Shown here: one piece after another, positions 1 to 8,863 of the stretch
Numbering within the stretch: position 1 is the first letter of the stretch
How the letters are laid out: every line of letters begins with the position of its first letter
DNA from: Pseudomonadota bacterium
GTDB lineage: Bacteria; Pseudomonadota; Alphaproteobacteria; Sphingomonadales; Sphingomonadaceae
Direction of reading: 5' to 3'
DNA length: 64,000 nt
NCBI GenBank assembly: GCA_021847605.1
Contig: JAJZQN010000001.1
Location: 1-64,000 of the forward strand
The notes under the pieces: generated by a model
Told to the model about the DNA's origin: nothing
The model's database searches: none
The model's input: only the letters and a program-made list of their open reading frames with translations
Made by a program: the position numbers and the translations under genes

Positions 1-36
1 CTTGGCCACATCCAGGCCGATCGTGGTAATCTCCAT
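1..36 (-). CDS. IS110-family transposase, N-terminal 12 residues (runs off window)
   Basis: On the minus strand ATG at 36-34 opens a frame reading MEITTIGLDVAK. This is the characteristic start of IS110/IS1111 transposases, in which the Asp of GLDVAK is the first acidic residue of the RuvC-like DEDD catalytic site. The rest of the gene lies outside the window. Only twelve codons are visible, but the motif is highly diagnostic. Confidence 0.72.
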   Translation of the reverse strand, partial: MEITTIGLDVAK

Positions 37-118
37 GGCGGATGGTTCCTTTGCTCGGGTTTGCCTGACAGCAAACCATCTTGGCACCTAGATGCCGTGA
101 GCGGGAGCCATCCACCCT
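1..118 (-). mobile_element. IS110-family insertion sequence, one end (partial)
   Basis: The left edge of the window is the 5' end of an IS110-family transposase read on the minus strand, followed by about 80 bp of non-coding element end. The right boundary is placed where katG homology begins, around 118-124, and is not exact to the base. IS110 elements make no target duplication. The short leader upstream of the transposase fits the IS1111 subgroup, whose guide (bridge) RNA lies at the opposite end, outside this window; that subgroup call is an inference. Confidence 0.75.
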
Positions 119-1786
119 ATCCGCTTTGCCGGCGGTCGCGTCGACGCATGGCAGCCCGATGTCGTCTATTGGGGACCGGAAACCAAGATGATGGGGACGG
201 ATCGTTCCAACCCGGACGGCTCGCTCAAGCGTTCGCTGGCTGCGACCACCATGGGCCTTATCTATGTGAACCCGGAAGGGTCGGGGGCCAATCACGACCC
301 GATCGGCGCCGCCGCCGACATTCGCCGCGCCTTTGGCCAGATGGCCATGGATGATGAGGAAACGCTGGCTCTGATCGCGGGCGGCCATACCTTCGGCAAG
401 GCACATGGCGCCAAAAAGCCGGAGGAATGTCTGGGCGCCGAACCGACCGCCGCAGGGATTGAGGAACAGGGGCTTGGCTGGAAGAACAAGTGCGGCAAGG
501 GCAATGCCGAAGACACGCTGACCTCCGGCCTCGAAGGGGCATGGTCTGCCGCCCCGACCCAGTTCACGACGCAATATATCGACAATCTGCTGAACTTTGA
601 TTGGGTGAAGACCAAAAGCCCGGCTGGCGCGACCCAGTGGATTCCGACCGATCCCAACGCCGCGCAACTCGTTCCCGACGCCCATGTCGAGGGTAAGCGC
701 CACGCGCCGATCATGTTCACCACCGACATCGCGCTCAAGGAAGATCCCGGCTTCCGCAAAGTGCTGGAAAGCTGGCAAAAGAATCCCGACCTGTTCGGCA
801 AGGCTTTCGCCCGCGCATGGTTCAAGCTGACCCATCGCGATCTTGGCCCGCAGGCCCGCTATCTGGGCAAGGATATTCCGTCCGAAACCTATAGCTGGCA
901 GGACCCTCTGCCAAAGGCCGCCTTTGCCCCTATCGGCGCTGCCGATCAGGCGAAGCTGAAGGCCGCCGTGCTGGCATCGGGCCTGACCGCGCCGGAACTG
1001 GTCCGTACCGCATGGGCCTCCGCCGCGACCTTCCGCAGCACGGACATGCGCGGCGGCGCCAATGGTGCGCGTCTGCGGCTCGATCCGCAGCGCGGCTGGG
1101 CGGTCAACAACCCGGCTGAACTGGCAAAAGTGCTGACGAAGCTGACCGCGATCCAGAAGGATTTCGCGAAGTCCGGTCAGCAGGTGTCGATGGCCGACCT
1201 CATCGTCCTTGGCGGCAATGCCGCCATTGAACAGGCGGCAAAGCAGGGCGGCTATAGCATCGCCGTGCCGTTCACGCCGGGCCGTGTCGACGCGGCACAG
1301 GCGCAGACCGACGTCGCTTCCTTTGCCTATCTGGAACCCAAGGCGGATGGCTTCCGCAACTGGTACGGCCCAAAGGCAGAGGTTAGCCCGGCCGACGCGC
1401 TGGTGGACAAGGCGGATGCCCTCGACCTCACCGTGCCGGAAATGACCGTGCTGGTCGGCGGCCTGCGTGCGCTGGGTGCCAATAGCGGCGGATCGAAGAA
1501 TGGCGTGCTGACGACCCGTCCGGGCACGCTCAGCAACGACTTCTTCGTCAATCTGCTGACGATGGATACGGTGTGGAGCAAGTCGGCGACGCCGGGTCTC
1601 TACGACGGCAAGGATCGCGCCAGCGGTGCGGCGAAGTGGACGGCAACCCCGGTCGACCTGATCTTCGGTTCCAACTCCGAACTGCGCGCCGTCGCCGAAG
1701 TCTATGCCGAAGACGACGCGAAGGAAAAATTCGTCAACGACTTCGTCGCTGCCTGGACGAAGGTGATGAACGCGGATCGCTTCTGA
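119..1786 (+). pseudogene. katG: Catalase-peroxidase KatG, 5' part removed by IS insertion
   Basis: The frame matches bifunctional catalase-peroxidase from FAGGRVDAW (near 125) to the normal C-terminus (KVMNADRF). An in-frame stop at 98-100 lies inside the IS end, so the true N-terminus is gone. Roughly the first 140-150 residues of a ~730-residue enzyme are missing, including the distal haem-side Arg-Trp-His of the RMAWHSAGTYR region. What remains holds the Tyr of [10 protein letters not shown], the Met of the cross-link, the proximal-His motif [12 protein letters not shown] and the whole C-terminal domain. ATG at 188 could start a 532-aa product, but without the distal residues it cannot make the Met-Tyr-Trp adduct. 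The 5' half may survive beyond the IS, to the left of the window. Confidence 0.85.
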
Positions 1787-1795
1787 TCTGTTTGA

Positions 1796-1823
1796 GACAG
1801 GCCCGGCGATGGCCGGGCCTGTC
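1796..1823 (+). terminator. Hairpin downstream of katG
   Basis: A 12-bp GC-rich stem (GACAGGCCCGGC paired with GCCGGGCCTGTC) with a 4-nt loop begins 10 nt after the katG stop. There is no clear T-tract after it, so it is a probable but not classic intrinsic terminator. Confidence 0.5.
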
Positions 1824-1996
1824 CTACATCGGCCTTCCCATGCGATAGAGGGATCGCTTTTTCGGCCCGATCCCGACCTGTTGGAAACTTTCCGATCATT
1901 GCCCCTAATGGAAACAAAAAGATAAAATCGCCGGGAAATATGCGAAGCTAAGCGCATCATTTCCAACGGCTGACGCCTCTGCTACAGGCCCGGCCC

Positions 1997-3868
1997 ATGC
2001 TTAACTTGAACGGTATCACCGTGCGCCTGGGCGGCCGCACCATCCTCGACCGCGCAGCCGCAGCTTTGCCCCCGCGCAGCCGCGTCGGCCTCATCGGCCG
2101 CAATGGCGCGGGCAAGTCCACGTTGATGAAGGTGATGATCGGCCAGCTCGACCCGGACGAGGGTAGCTGCGACATGCCCCGCGACACGCGCCTCGGCTAT
2201 ATCGCGCAGGAGGCGCCGTCGGGTACCGCGACGCCGTTCGACACGGTGCTGGCCGCCGACAAGGAACGCGCCGAACTGATGGCGGAGGCGGAACATACCG
2301 AAGACCCCGACCGCCTCGGCCATATCTATGAACGGCTGACCACGATCGACGCTTATACCGCGCCCGCCCGCGCTGCCCGCATCCTCGTCGGTCTCGGCTT
2401 TGACGAAGAGATGCAGGGGCGTCCGCTCGACAGCTATTCGGGTGGCTGGAAAATGCGCGTGGCGCTCGCCGCCTTGCTCTTCTCCAACCCCGATCTGTTG
2501 CTGCTCGACGAACCATCGAACCATCTCGATCTCGAAGCCACGCTCTGGCTCGAAAATTTCCTGAAGGCCTATCGCGGCACAGTGGTCATCATCAGCCACG
2601 AACGCGATCTGCTGAACAATGTCGTCGACTATATTCTCCACCTCGAAGGGGGCAAGATCACCCTCTATCCCGGCGGATACGATGCTTTCGAGCGGCAACG
2701 CGCCGAACGCCTCGCCCAGCAGGAAGCCGCCCGGTCCAAGCAGCAGGCCGAGCGTGAGAAATTGCAGGACTATGTCGCCCGCAACTCCGCCCGCGCCTCG
2801 ACCGCGAAACAGGCCCAGTCCCGCGCCAAGGCGCTGGCCAAGATGCAGCCCATTGCGGCGGCGATCGAAGATCCGACCCTGCATTTCGGCTTTCCCAGCC
2901 CCGCCGAACTGCGTCCACCGCTCATCACCATGGATATGGCGTCGGTGGGTTATGACGAAACGCCGATCCTGCGGCGCATCAATCTGCGCATCGATCCTGA
3001 CGATCGTCTGGCGCTGCTCGGCCGCAACGGCAACGGCAAGACGACGCTGGCCCGCCTGATCGCCGCCCAGCTAAAGCCGATGGAGGGCGAAATGGCCTCC
3101 AGCGCCAAGATGAATGTCGGCTACTTCACCCAATATCAGGTGGAGGAACTGGACGTCACCGACACCCCGCTCGAACATATGACCCGCGTCATGAAGGGTG
3201 CGACGCCCGGCGCGGTTCGTGGTCAGCTTGGCCGCTTCGGCTTTTCGGGCGAGCGCGCCACGCAAAAGGTCGGCTCCATGTCGGGTGGCGAACGCGCCCG
3301 TCTGGCGCTGGCGCTCATCACCCGCGACGCGCCGCACATGCTGATCCTCGACGAACCGACCAACCATCTCGACGTCGACAGCCGTGAAGCGCTGGTGCAG
3401 GCGCTCAACGAATATTCGGGTGCGGTCGTCATCGTCTCGCACGATCGCCACATGATCGAACTGGTCGCCGACCGCCTTGTGCTGGTCGACAATGGCACGG
3501 CTCAGCCGTTCGACGGCTCGCTCGACGATTATACCGACATCATCCTGCGCAAGGCGGACGGCAATCCCAGCAGCAGCGGCGACGCGCCCAAGGTCGACCG
3601 CAAGGCCGACAAGAAGGCCGCTGCCGAATGGCGTGAAAAGCAGAAGGTGCTGAAAAACGCCGTCAACAAAGCAGAGCGCGAAATGAACGCGCTGACCGCC
3701 GAACGCGGCCGCATCGACGCGGCCTTGTCCGATCCAAAATCGGCCACCGGCGCGGAGGCGAAGATGACGACCAGCCAGTTGATGGTGAAACGCGCTGAAC
3801 TGGAAAAGAAGCTGGAAGCGGCTGAAACCGTCTGGATGGAAACGGGCGCTGCGCTCGAGGCGGGCTAA
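1997..3868 (+). CDS. ABC-F family ATPase (YheS-like)
   Basis: A 623-aa soluble protein with two ABC ATPase domains and no membrane segments, the layout of the ABC-F translation-factor family that binds the ribosomal E site. Domain 1 has Walker A GRNGAGKS, signature SGGWKMRVALAALL and Walker B LLLLDEPSNHLD. Domain 2 has GRNGNGKTT, SGGERARLALAL and LILDEPTNHLD. The inter-domain P-site tip linker is Arg/Lys/Gln-rich (about residues 235-285). The last ~80 residues form a Lys/Glu-rich coiled coil. Linker wording (LYPGGYDAFE, AKQAQSRAKAL) is closest to YheS rather than EttA. It stands alone, with a hairpin overlapping its stop codon. Confidence 0.9.
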   Translation: MLNLNGITVRLGGRTILDRAAAALPPRSRVGLIGRNGAGKSTLMKVMIGQLDPDEGSCDMPRDTRLGYIAQEAPSGTATPFDTVLAADKERAELMAEAEHTEDPDRLGHIYERLTTIDAYTAPARAARILVGLGFDEEMQGRPLDSYSGGWKMRVALAALLFSNPDLLLLDEPSNHLDLEATLWLENFLKAYRGTVVIISHERDLLNNVVDYILHLEGGKITLYPGGYDAFERQRAERLAQQEAARSKQQAEREKLQDYVARNSARASTAKQAQSRAKALAKMQPIAAAIEDPTLHFGFPSPAELRPPLITMDMASVGYDETPILRRINLRIDPDDRLALLGRNGNGKTTLARLIAAQLKPMEGEMASSAKMNVGYFTQYQVEELDVTDTPLEHMTRVMKGATPGAVRGQLGRFGFSGERATQKVGSMSGGERARLALALITRDAPHMLILDEPTNHLDVDSREALVQALNEYSGAVVIVSHDRHMIELVADRLVLVDNGTAQPFDGSLDDYTDIILRKADGNPSSSGDAPKVDRKADKKAAAEWREKQKVLKNAVNKAEREMNALTAERGRIDAALSDPKSATGAEAKMTTSQLMVKRAELEKKLEAAETVWMETGAALEAG

Positions 3869-3877
3869 AAAGCCCGC
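3860..3877 (+). terminator. Hairpin overlapping the stop codon of the ABC-F gene
   Basis: GCGGGCT, a 4-nt A loop and AGCCCGC form a 7-bp stem that includes the TAA stop codon of the ABC-F gene. It precedes a dispersed repeat. No T-tract follows on the plus strand, so termination is likely but unproven. Confidence 0.45.
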
Positions 3878-3887
3878 AACGTCCTGA

Positions 3888-3990
3888 CCCGTTCGCTTCG
3901 AGCGAAGTCGAGAAGCGAGGAGTGCAGAGCCTGCGCCGGCTTCACTGGACGCGGCATAGACCCGTTTCTCGACACGCTCGAAACAAACGG
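3888..3990. repeat. Sphingomonad-type dispersed inverted repeat
   Basis: CCCGTTCGCTTCGAGCG...GTCGAG on the left is answered by CTCGACACGCTCGAAAC..AACGG on the right, giving a long imperfect inverted repeat between two convergent genes. Related copies occur near 55.6, 57.5 and 59.4 kb in this window. Such elements are common between genes in sphingomonads and probably act as bidirectional hairpins. Confidence 0.6.
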
Positions 3991-3994
3991 ATCG

Positions 3995-4492
3995 TTAAAA
4001 AGCCCGTTCCAGCAGCACCAGCGCCGGATCGCCCTCAACCGCGCGGGCGGTAAAGCCCATCTCGCGTTCCAGCGTGATGGCGGCACGATTGTCCCGGCTT
4101 TCGATCGACTGGAGCCGGGTCATGCCCCAATGCCGTGCTTCCTGCGCCACATGGTCGAGCAGCGTCCAGCCGATCCCTTTGCCTTTAAAGGTGGGGATGA
4201 TTGAAATGGCGACTTCGCCGGTCTTGCCCTGCGCATCGGTGGCCAGCGTCGCGGCCGCGATAATGTCGTCGCTGCCCGGCTCGAACGCCAGAAAACTCTC
4301 ATGCCGGTGATGCTGGAAATCGGCGATATCGTGGAGTTGTTCGTCGCTCAGCTTTCGCACCGCGGACAGGAATCGGAACCGCCGGTCCTCGTCGCTCACC
4401 TCGGCGAAAAAGGCTGCGAGTGCCGTCTCGTCATGATGGGTGGCCGGGCGCACGTCGAATGCAAAGCCATAGCGGGTTTCCAGTGCGATCAT
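3995..4492 (-). CDS. GNAT-family N-acetyltransferase
   Basis: A 165-aa protein with the GNAT fold: an N-terminal VRPATHHDETALAAFF strand-helix, central strands (VAISIIPTFKGKGIGWTLL) carrying the acetyl-CoA pyrophosphate loop in R/Q-x-x-G-x-G/A-like form (KGKGIG), and a C-terminal NRAAITLEREMGF segment typical of motif B. It resembles the GNAT domain of protein lysine acetyltransferases of the Pat type, but it lacks the large ADP-forming domain. The substrate cannot be told from sequence. It is followed on the same strand, 29 bp upstream, by a small unknown gene. Confidence 0.8.
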   Translation of the reverse strand: MIALETRYGFAFDVRPATHHDETALAAFFAEVSDEDRRFRFLSAVRKLSDEQLHDIADFQHHRHESFLAFEPGSDDIIAAATLATDAQGKTGEVAISIIPTFKGKGIGWTLLDHVAQEARHWGMTRLQSIESRDNRAAITLEREMGFTARAVEGDPALVLLERAF

Positions 4493-4521
4493 GATGATGC
4501 TCCTTTTCGATCACAAAAATA

Positions 4522-4884
4522 TCAGGCAGCGGCCAGCGCCTTCACCAGAAAGGGCAGGGTGGCGCCGTCCGGCCCGGTCAGCATGATATGCGCGCCCGGC
4601 CGGATGGCGTGCGTGTCCAGCCGGAACAGCGTGTCGCCATCGGTTCCACCGGCGGGATAGGACAGACGCCATCCATCCCCCGCCCGGCGCAGATACCCAT
4701 GTCGGTCGGGTTCGTTGGGCCAAAAACGTCGTACAGTCGCCAGTTCGGCATGGGCCAGACAGGCCGCCTCATCGATCGCCCCATCCTTGTCCAGTGGCAG
4801 CCGCAGCACATAGCTGCGCGCCGCCGATCCGTTCGGAAAAGCCGGGGTTCGGTCCAGCTCAAGGCGTATCATGGTCCATGTCAT
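4522..4884 (-). CDS. Hypothetical protein, divergent from the usp gene
   Basis: A 120-aa soluble protein with no membrane segment or recognised motif. It is rich in charged residues with two plausible beta-strand pairs (YLRRAGDGWRLSYP, GAHIMLTGPDGATLPFLV). It shares a 112-bp divergent promoter region with the universal stress protein and precedes the GNAT gene, so it may belong to the same low-oxygen neighbourhood. ATG at 4872 (M5) is an alternative start. No function assigned. Confidence 0.6.
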   Translation of the reverse strand: MTWTMIRLELDRTPAFPNGSAARSYVLRLPLDKDGAIDEAACLAHAELATVRRFWPNEPDRHGYLRRAGDGWRLSYPAGGTDGDTLFRLDTHAIRPGAHIMLTGPDGATLPFLVKALAAA

Positions 4885-4996
4885 GCCCCGTAAATCCGCT
4901 TTTCGGGGGGTAAAGACTATAAGGACTATCCCGGATGGCCGGGGCAGGGGACGGTGGCCTAACCGGGGAGCAGAGGTTCAGCCCGGGAGGCCCGCG

Positions 4997-5812
4997 ATGA
5001 AGACGATCCTGCTGCATATCCATGACGATCTGGGCGCCGAAAGCCGGCTTCAGGCCGCGCTCGACACCGCACGCGCCCATGATGCCCATATTCGTTGTAT
5101 CCAAATGACGCCGGTGCCCGACATGCTGGCCGCCGACATTTATGGTGGCGCGGGCTACGCCCCTTCCATCGTCGCCGAACTGCGCGAGCATGACGAAGCC
5201 TATCGCGCCAAGATGGAGGCGCGGTTGGCGCGAGAGGATGTCGCGTGGGACTGGCAACAGGCGGATGGCGACAGTCTGGGCGGTCTGATCGGGGCATCCA
5301 TTCTGGCCGACCTGATCGTCGTCACCCTGCCCGAAGGTGGCCGGACCGGCGTGGACGATCCGCTGGCTATCGTCCCCGATCTGGCGCTGGCCGCTCGCGC
5401 GCCGGTGCTGGCGGTGCCGCCGGCGGTGAAGACTTTCGCCGCGACCGGACGCGCGCTCGTCGCATGGGACGGGTCGGCGGAGGCAGGCGCAGCGCTGCGT
5501 GCGTCCGTCCCGCTGCTGAAACGCGCCAGCACGGTCGACGTCGTAACCATCGAGGAAGCGGACAAAGCGCATTTCCCCGCCGGCGCGGCGCCCGAATATC
5601 TCGCCCGCCACGGCATTGGCGCGCAATGGCATAGCTGGCCCCGGAAAAGCCGCGCCATTGACGTCGCGCTGGCCGAAGCGGTCGATAATTTAGCCGCCGA
5701 CTGGGTGGTCATGGGCGCCTTTGGTCATAGCCGTTTGCGGGAGTTCGTGTTCGGCGGCGTTACCCGCGCCATGCTGCGCGGCGCGCAGGTTCCGCTCTTG
5801 CTGGCGCACTGA
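4997..5812 (+). CDS. Universal stress protein (tandem Usp domains)
   Basis: A 271-aa cytoplasmic protein with two Usp (Rossmann-like) domains. The N-terminal half begins MKTILLHIHDD; the C-terminal half ends with VVMGAFGHSRLREFVFGG followed by VPLLLAH, which matches the ATP-binding G-2x-G-9x-G pattern. The start at 4997 is chosen over an in-frame ATG at 4871 because homology begins at MKTILLHIH and a GGGAGG ribosome site lies 6 bp upstream. It sits 20 bp before fixL. Usp genes are often part of FNR/FixK low-oxygen regulons, although no clear FNR box is visible in its promoter. Confidence 0.85.
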   Translation: MKTILLHIHDDLGAESRLQAALDTARAHDAHIRCIQMTPVPDMLAADIYGGAGYAPSIVAELREHDEAYRAKMEARLAREDVAWDWQQADGDSLGGLIGASILADLIVVTLPEGGRTGVDDPLAIVPDLALAARAPVLAVPPAVKTFAATGRALVAWDGSAEAGAALRASVPLLKRASTVDVVTIEEADKAHFPAGAAPEYLARHGIGAQWHSWPRKSRAIDVALAEAVDNLAADWVVMGAFGHSRLREFVFGGVTRAMLRGAQVPLLLAH

Positions 5813-5832
5813 AAGGACGGCATGGAAGGGTG

Positions 5833-6981
5833 ATGGCGGTTGCCGATGACGATACCGATGCGCTCACCAACGCGCATAGCCTGGAACAGGCTCTGCTCGG
5901 CTCCATCCTTGCGACGGTGCCCGACGCGCTCATCGTCATCGACATGCGGGCGCGCATCGTGTCGTTCAGCGCTGCGGCGCAGCGTATGTTCCAATATGCC
6001 GAAAGCGATGTGCTGGGCGAGAATATCTCGATGCTGATGCCGTCGCCCGATCGGGAAAAACATGATGGCTATATCGGCCATTATCTCGATACGGGGGAAA
6101 AGAAGATCATTGGAGTCGGCCGCCTGACCAGCGCGCGTCGCCGCGACGGATCGACTTTCCCCATCGAATTGTCGGTGGGGGAGGTGCAGGATCAGGGGCA
6201 GCGCCTGTTCACCGGTTTCATCCGCGACCTGACCGAACGGCAGCAGGCCGAACGGCGCGTCGCCGATCTTCAGGCCGAACTGGCCCATGCCGGGCGGGTC
6301 ACGGCAATGGGCACGCTTGCCTCCGCCCTTGCCCATGAACTCAACCAGCCATTGACCGCCATCGCCAACTATCTGGAGGCGGGACGCGATCTCCTGGCAC
6401 AGGACGGCCCGGTCGATCGCGACCTGCTGGGCGAGGCGATGAGCGAAAGCGCTGCGCAGGCTTTGCGTGCCGGAGAGATTATCCGGTCGCTGCGCGAATT
6501 CATCAAACGCGGCGAAACGATGCGCCAGCCCGAACCGCTGAGGGGCTTGCTGGCGGAGGGGGCCGCACTCGCCTTCATCGGTATCGACAGCCGTGGCATC
6601 GACATGGACGTCAGCGTCGATCCCGCGCTCGATAAGGTGCTGGCCAACCGGGTCCAGTTGCAACAGGTGATCATCAACCTCGTCCGCAATGCGGTGGAGG
6701 CGATGCAACCCCGTCCGGTGCGTATCCTGCGCCTTTTCGCGGTCCCGACCGAAGAGGGTAAGGCTGAGGTGATCGTCGCCGACAGCGGTCCGGGTCTTGA
6801 TCCCGACATGTCACGTACCCTTTTTACGCCCTTCACCACGACCAAGCCGACCGGCATGGGCGTGGGCCTCTCCATCAGTCAGACCATAGTAGAGGGGCAT
6901 GGCGGGCGCATCTGGGCTACGCCGTCGCAATGGGGCGGCACGGCCTTTCACTTCACTCTCGATCGCGCGGATGAACCATGA
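5833..6981 (+). CDS. fixL: Oxygen-sensing PAS histidine kinase FixL
   Basis: A 382-aa soluble kinase with one PAS domain (about residues 20-140), then HisKA and HATPase. The PAS carries the haem-FixL signature: proximal His77 in KHDGYI, the IIGVGR loop whose Arg97 matches the ligand-gating Arg of Bradyrhizobium FixL, and FTGFIRDLTERQ at its end. The phospho-acceptor is His168 (ALAHELNQPLTAI). The N box is NLVRNAVEAM and the ATP lid VADSGPGL...TTKPTGMGVGLSIS. There is no membrane segment, so it is cytoplasmic. GTG at 5830 is an adjacent alternative start. Its stop overlaps the fixJ start by 4 nt. Known role of the family: under low oxygen it phosphorylates FixJ. Confidence 0.9.
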   Translation: MAVADDDTDALTNAHSLEQALLGSILATVPDALIVIDMRARIVSFSAAAQRMFQYAESDVLGENISMLMPSPDREKHDGYIGHYLDTGEKKIIGVGRLTSARRRDGSTFPIELSVGEVQDQGQRLFTGFIRDLTERQQAERRVADLQAELAHAGRVTAMGTLASALAHELNQPLTAIANYLEAGRDLLAQDGPVDRDLLGEAMSESAAQALRAGEIIRSLREFIKRGETMRQPEPLRGLLAEGAALAFIGIDSRGIDMDVSVDPALDKVLANRVQLQQVIINLVRNAVEAMQPRPVRILRLFAVPTEEGKAEVIVADSGPGLDPDMSRTLFTPFTTTKPTGMGVGLSISQTIVEGHGGRIWATPSQWGGTAFHFTLDRADEP

Positions 6982-7589
6982 GCGAAGCCTATCCCATCTA
7001 TGTCGTGGACGATGACGAGGCGATCCGTCGATCCCTGTCCTTTCTGCTGAAAACCAGCGGCTTTTCCGTGCGTCTGTTCGACGGAGGCCTGCCTTTCCTG
7101 AAGGATGCGGCCGATCTGCCCCCCGGTTGCGTCCTGCTGGACGTCCGCATGCCCGATATGGACGGGCTGGAGGTGCAAAGGGAATTGCGCGCGCGCGGCG
7201 TGATGCTGCCCGTGGTCATCATGACCGGCCATGGCGATGTCGATATGGCCGTATCCGCGATGAAGGCGGGGGCGAGCGATTTCATCGAAAAGCCGTTCGA
7301 AAAATTCGCGCTGCTCAGCTGTATCGAGGCTGCGCGGAAACAATCGGTTGCCGCCCGCGGTGCCGGCGCCCGCGCGCAGGAAGCCCGTGCCCGGCTCAAC
7401 ATCCTGACCGATCGGGAACGCGATGTGCTGAACGGTCTTGTCGATGGTCTGCCCAATAAATCCATCGCTTATGATCTGGGCATCAGTCCGCGCACGGTTG
7501 AAATTCATCGGGCCAATCTGATGCAGAAACTGGACGTCAAAAGTCTGGCCGAAGCGTTACGCATCGCTTTCCACGCCAGCGAGGCATAG
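6978..7589 (+). CDS. fixJ: Response regulator FixJ
   Basis: A 203-aa two-domain regulator. The receiver domain (1-120) has the acidic DDD at 11-13, phospho-acceptor Asp55 (LLDVRMPDMDG) and Lys near EKPFEKFALL. The LuxR/FixJ helix-turn-helix (about 135-200) reads LTDREREVLNGL-like followed by ISPRTVEIHRANLMQKL. Translation is coupled to fixL through an ATGA overlap. By family knowledge it activates fixK/fnr-type genes at low oxygen; the fnr gene 480 bp downstream is the obvious local candidate. Confidence 0.9.
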   Translation: MSEAYPIYVVDDDEAIRRSLSFLLKTSGFSVRLFDGGLPFLKDAADLPPGCVLLDVRMPDMDGLEVQRELRARGVMLPVVIMTGHGDVDMAVSAMKAGASDFIEKPFEKFALLSCIEAARKQSVAARGAGARAQEARARLNILTDRERDVLNGLVDGLPNKSIAYDLGISPRTVEIHRANLMQKLDVKSLAEALRIAFHASEA

Positions 7590-7592
7590 GGC

Positions 7593-8006
7593 ATGGCAGC
7601 GCGCGTTCCTCCCTGTCTGGTGAGTGCGCTGCTGCTGTTGATCCTGCCCGCTGCCACGCCACCACCCGCGCAGTCCTTTGGCCTGTGGAGCAATCCGTCA
7701 GGCAGCGTGCATGTGCGCGCGCACCGTTGCGGACCCTATATGTGTGGCACGATCGTTTGGGCCAATGACAAGGCGCAGGCTGATGCAAGGCGGGGCGGCA
7801 CCGACCCGTTGATCGGCGCGCAATTATTTCGGGACTTCCGGCGTGACGAAAAAGGCGGATGGCGCGGCAAGGTTTTCGTGCCGGACATCGGCAAAACATT
7901 TTCCGGCAGCATCAGGCTGCTCGACGAAAATCGACTGGAGGGTAAGGGCTGCCTTATCGGTGGTCTGGCCTGCCGCTCCCAGATATGGACCCGGATAGAC
8001 GGTTGA
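7593..8006 (+). CDS. Exported DUF2147 protein
   Basis: A 137-aa protein with a signal peptide (hydrophobic LVSALLLLILP core, cleavage probably after an Ala near residue 21-27), then a DUF2147 domain marked by GLWSNPSGSVHVRAHRCG...CGTIVW, GWRGKVFVPDIGKTFSG and GCLIGGLACRSQIWTR. The conserved cysteine pairs suggest disulphides in the periplasm. The function of the family is unknown. The start is 3 nt after the fixJ stop, so it is probably cotranscribed with fixLJ. Confidence 0.8.
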   Translation: MAARVPPCLVSALLLLILPAATPPPAQSFGLWSNPSGSVHVRAHRCGPYMCGTIVWANDKAQADARRGGTDPLIGAQLFRDFRRDEKGGWRGKVFVPDIGKTFSGSIRLLDENRLEGKGCLIGGLACRSQIWTRIDG

Positions 8007-8067
8007 TCATGCCGCTTACGCATAATTACGGATAGGTCGCGCCCCGCCACATCGCCATTGCTGCGGC

Positions 8068-8811
8068 ATGGACATGCAAATTGACATGGCGCAAAAAGCC
8101 GCCCTTCCATCCTCGGCTCGCCCTTGCCCACGGCAGGGCTGCGATCGATGCGATGTCCGCACCCGCGCCATCTGTGCCGACTTGTCCGACGATGATCGTA
8201 TCGCGCTCAGCCGTATCGGCCGCCGCGTCACGCTGCATGCAGGTCAGACGGTCATGTGGGAGGGGGACGACAGCACCGTCGTCGCCAATGTGATCGAAGG
8301 CACGCTGAAACTTGCGACGTCCACAGGCGATGGCCGAGAACAGATTGTTGGCGTCGTTTATGCGTCCGATTTCATCGGTCGCCCCTTCGGCGTTCGCACG
8401 CCGCATAGCGTGACGGCACTGACCGATGCGCGCCTCTGCCTTTTTCCGCGCGGGGCGTTCGACGGCTTCGCCCGCGATCATGGCGCGCTTCAGCACCGGC
8501 TGCTGCAACGTACGCTCGACGATCTCGACCGCACGCGCGACTGGATGCTGCTGCTGGGGCGTAAGGCGGCGCGGGAAAAGGTCGCGACCTTCCTGCTCGA
8601 TATGGGGCGACGGTTACGGCCGGATCGCGATGGCGTCATTGATCTGCCCCTGTCGCGTCAGCAGATTGCCGACATATTGGGCATCACCATCGAAACCGTG
8701 TCGCGCCAGTTCAGCGAGTTGAAGCGGCAGGGGGTGATCGCGCTGGTGGGGCGGCGCGGCGTGCGCCTCGTCGATACCGCCATGCTGGAGGATTTGGCAG
8801 AAGGCATCTGA
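8068..8811 (+). CDS. Fnr/FnrL-type oxygen-responsive Crp-family regulator
   Basis: A 247-aa Crp/Fnr protein. The N-terminus has the alphaproteobacterial FNR cysteine arrangement Cys25-x2-Cys28-x7-Cys36 (plus Cys20), and a fourth Cys near 124 (ARLCLF) corresponds to Cys122 of E. coli FNR, so it probably carries a [4Fe-4S] cluster and senses O2 itself. The effector beta-roll spans about 45-140, the dimer helix follows, and the C-terminal helix-turn-helix (LSRQQIADILGITIETVSRQFS) has the E-x2-S-R pattern that reads TTGA half-sites. A matching site lies upstream of ccoN at 59279-59292. Nearby in-frame ATGs at 8074 and 8086 are alternative starts; no strong ribosome site discriminates. Confidence 0.88.
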   Translation: MDMQIDMAQKAALPSSARPCPRQGCDRCDVRTRAICADLSDDDRIALSRIGRRVTLHAGQTVMWEGDDSTVVANVIEGTLKLATSTGDGREQIVGVVYASDFIGRPFGVRTPHSVTALTDARLCLFPRGAFDGFARDHGALQHRLLQRTLDDLDRTRDWMLLLGRKAAREKVATFLLDMGRRLRPDRDGVIDLPLSRQQIADILGITIETVSRQFSELKRQGVIALVGRRGVRLVDTAMLEDLAEGI

Positions 8812-8863
8812 CGACGCCGCCACCCGTTGACGATCGGGCCAAAGCATCCCATGGGCATAGCCC

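Noticed and set aside
4871-4996. 42 extra codons at the N-terminus of the universal stress protein
   Set aside because: They are Arg/Gly-rich and not Usp-like; a good ribosome site and the conserved MKTILLHIH start lie at 4997.
8001-8012. TTGATCATG near the end of the DUF2147 gene as an Fnr box
   Set aside because: Only one TTGAT half is present at the correct spacing; no ATCAA partner 4 bp away.
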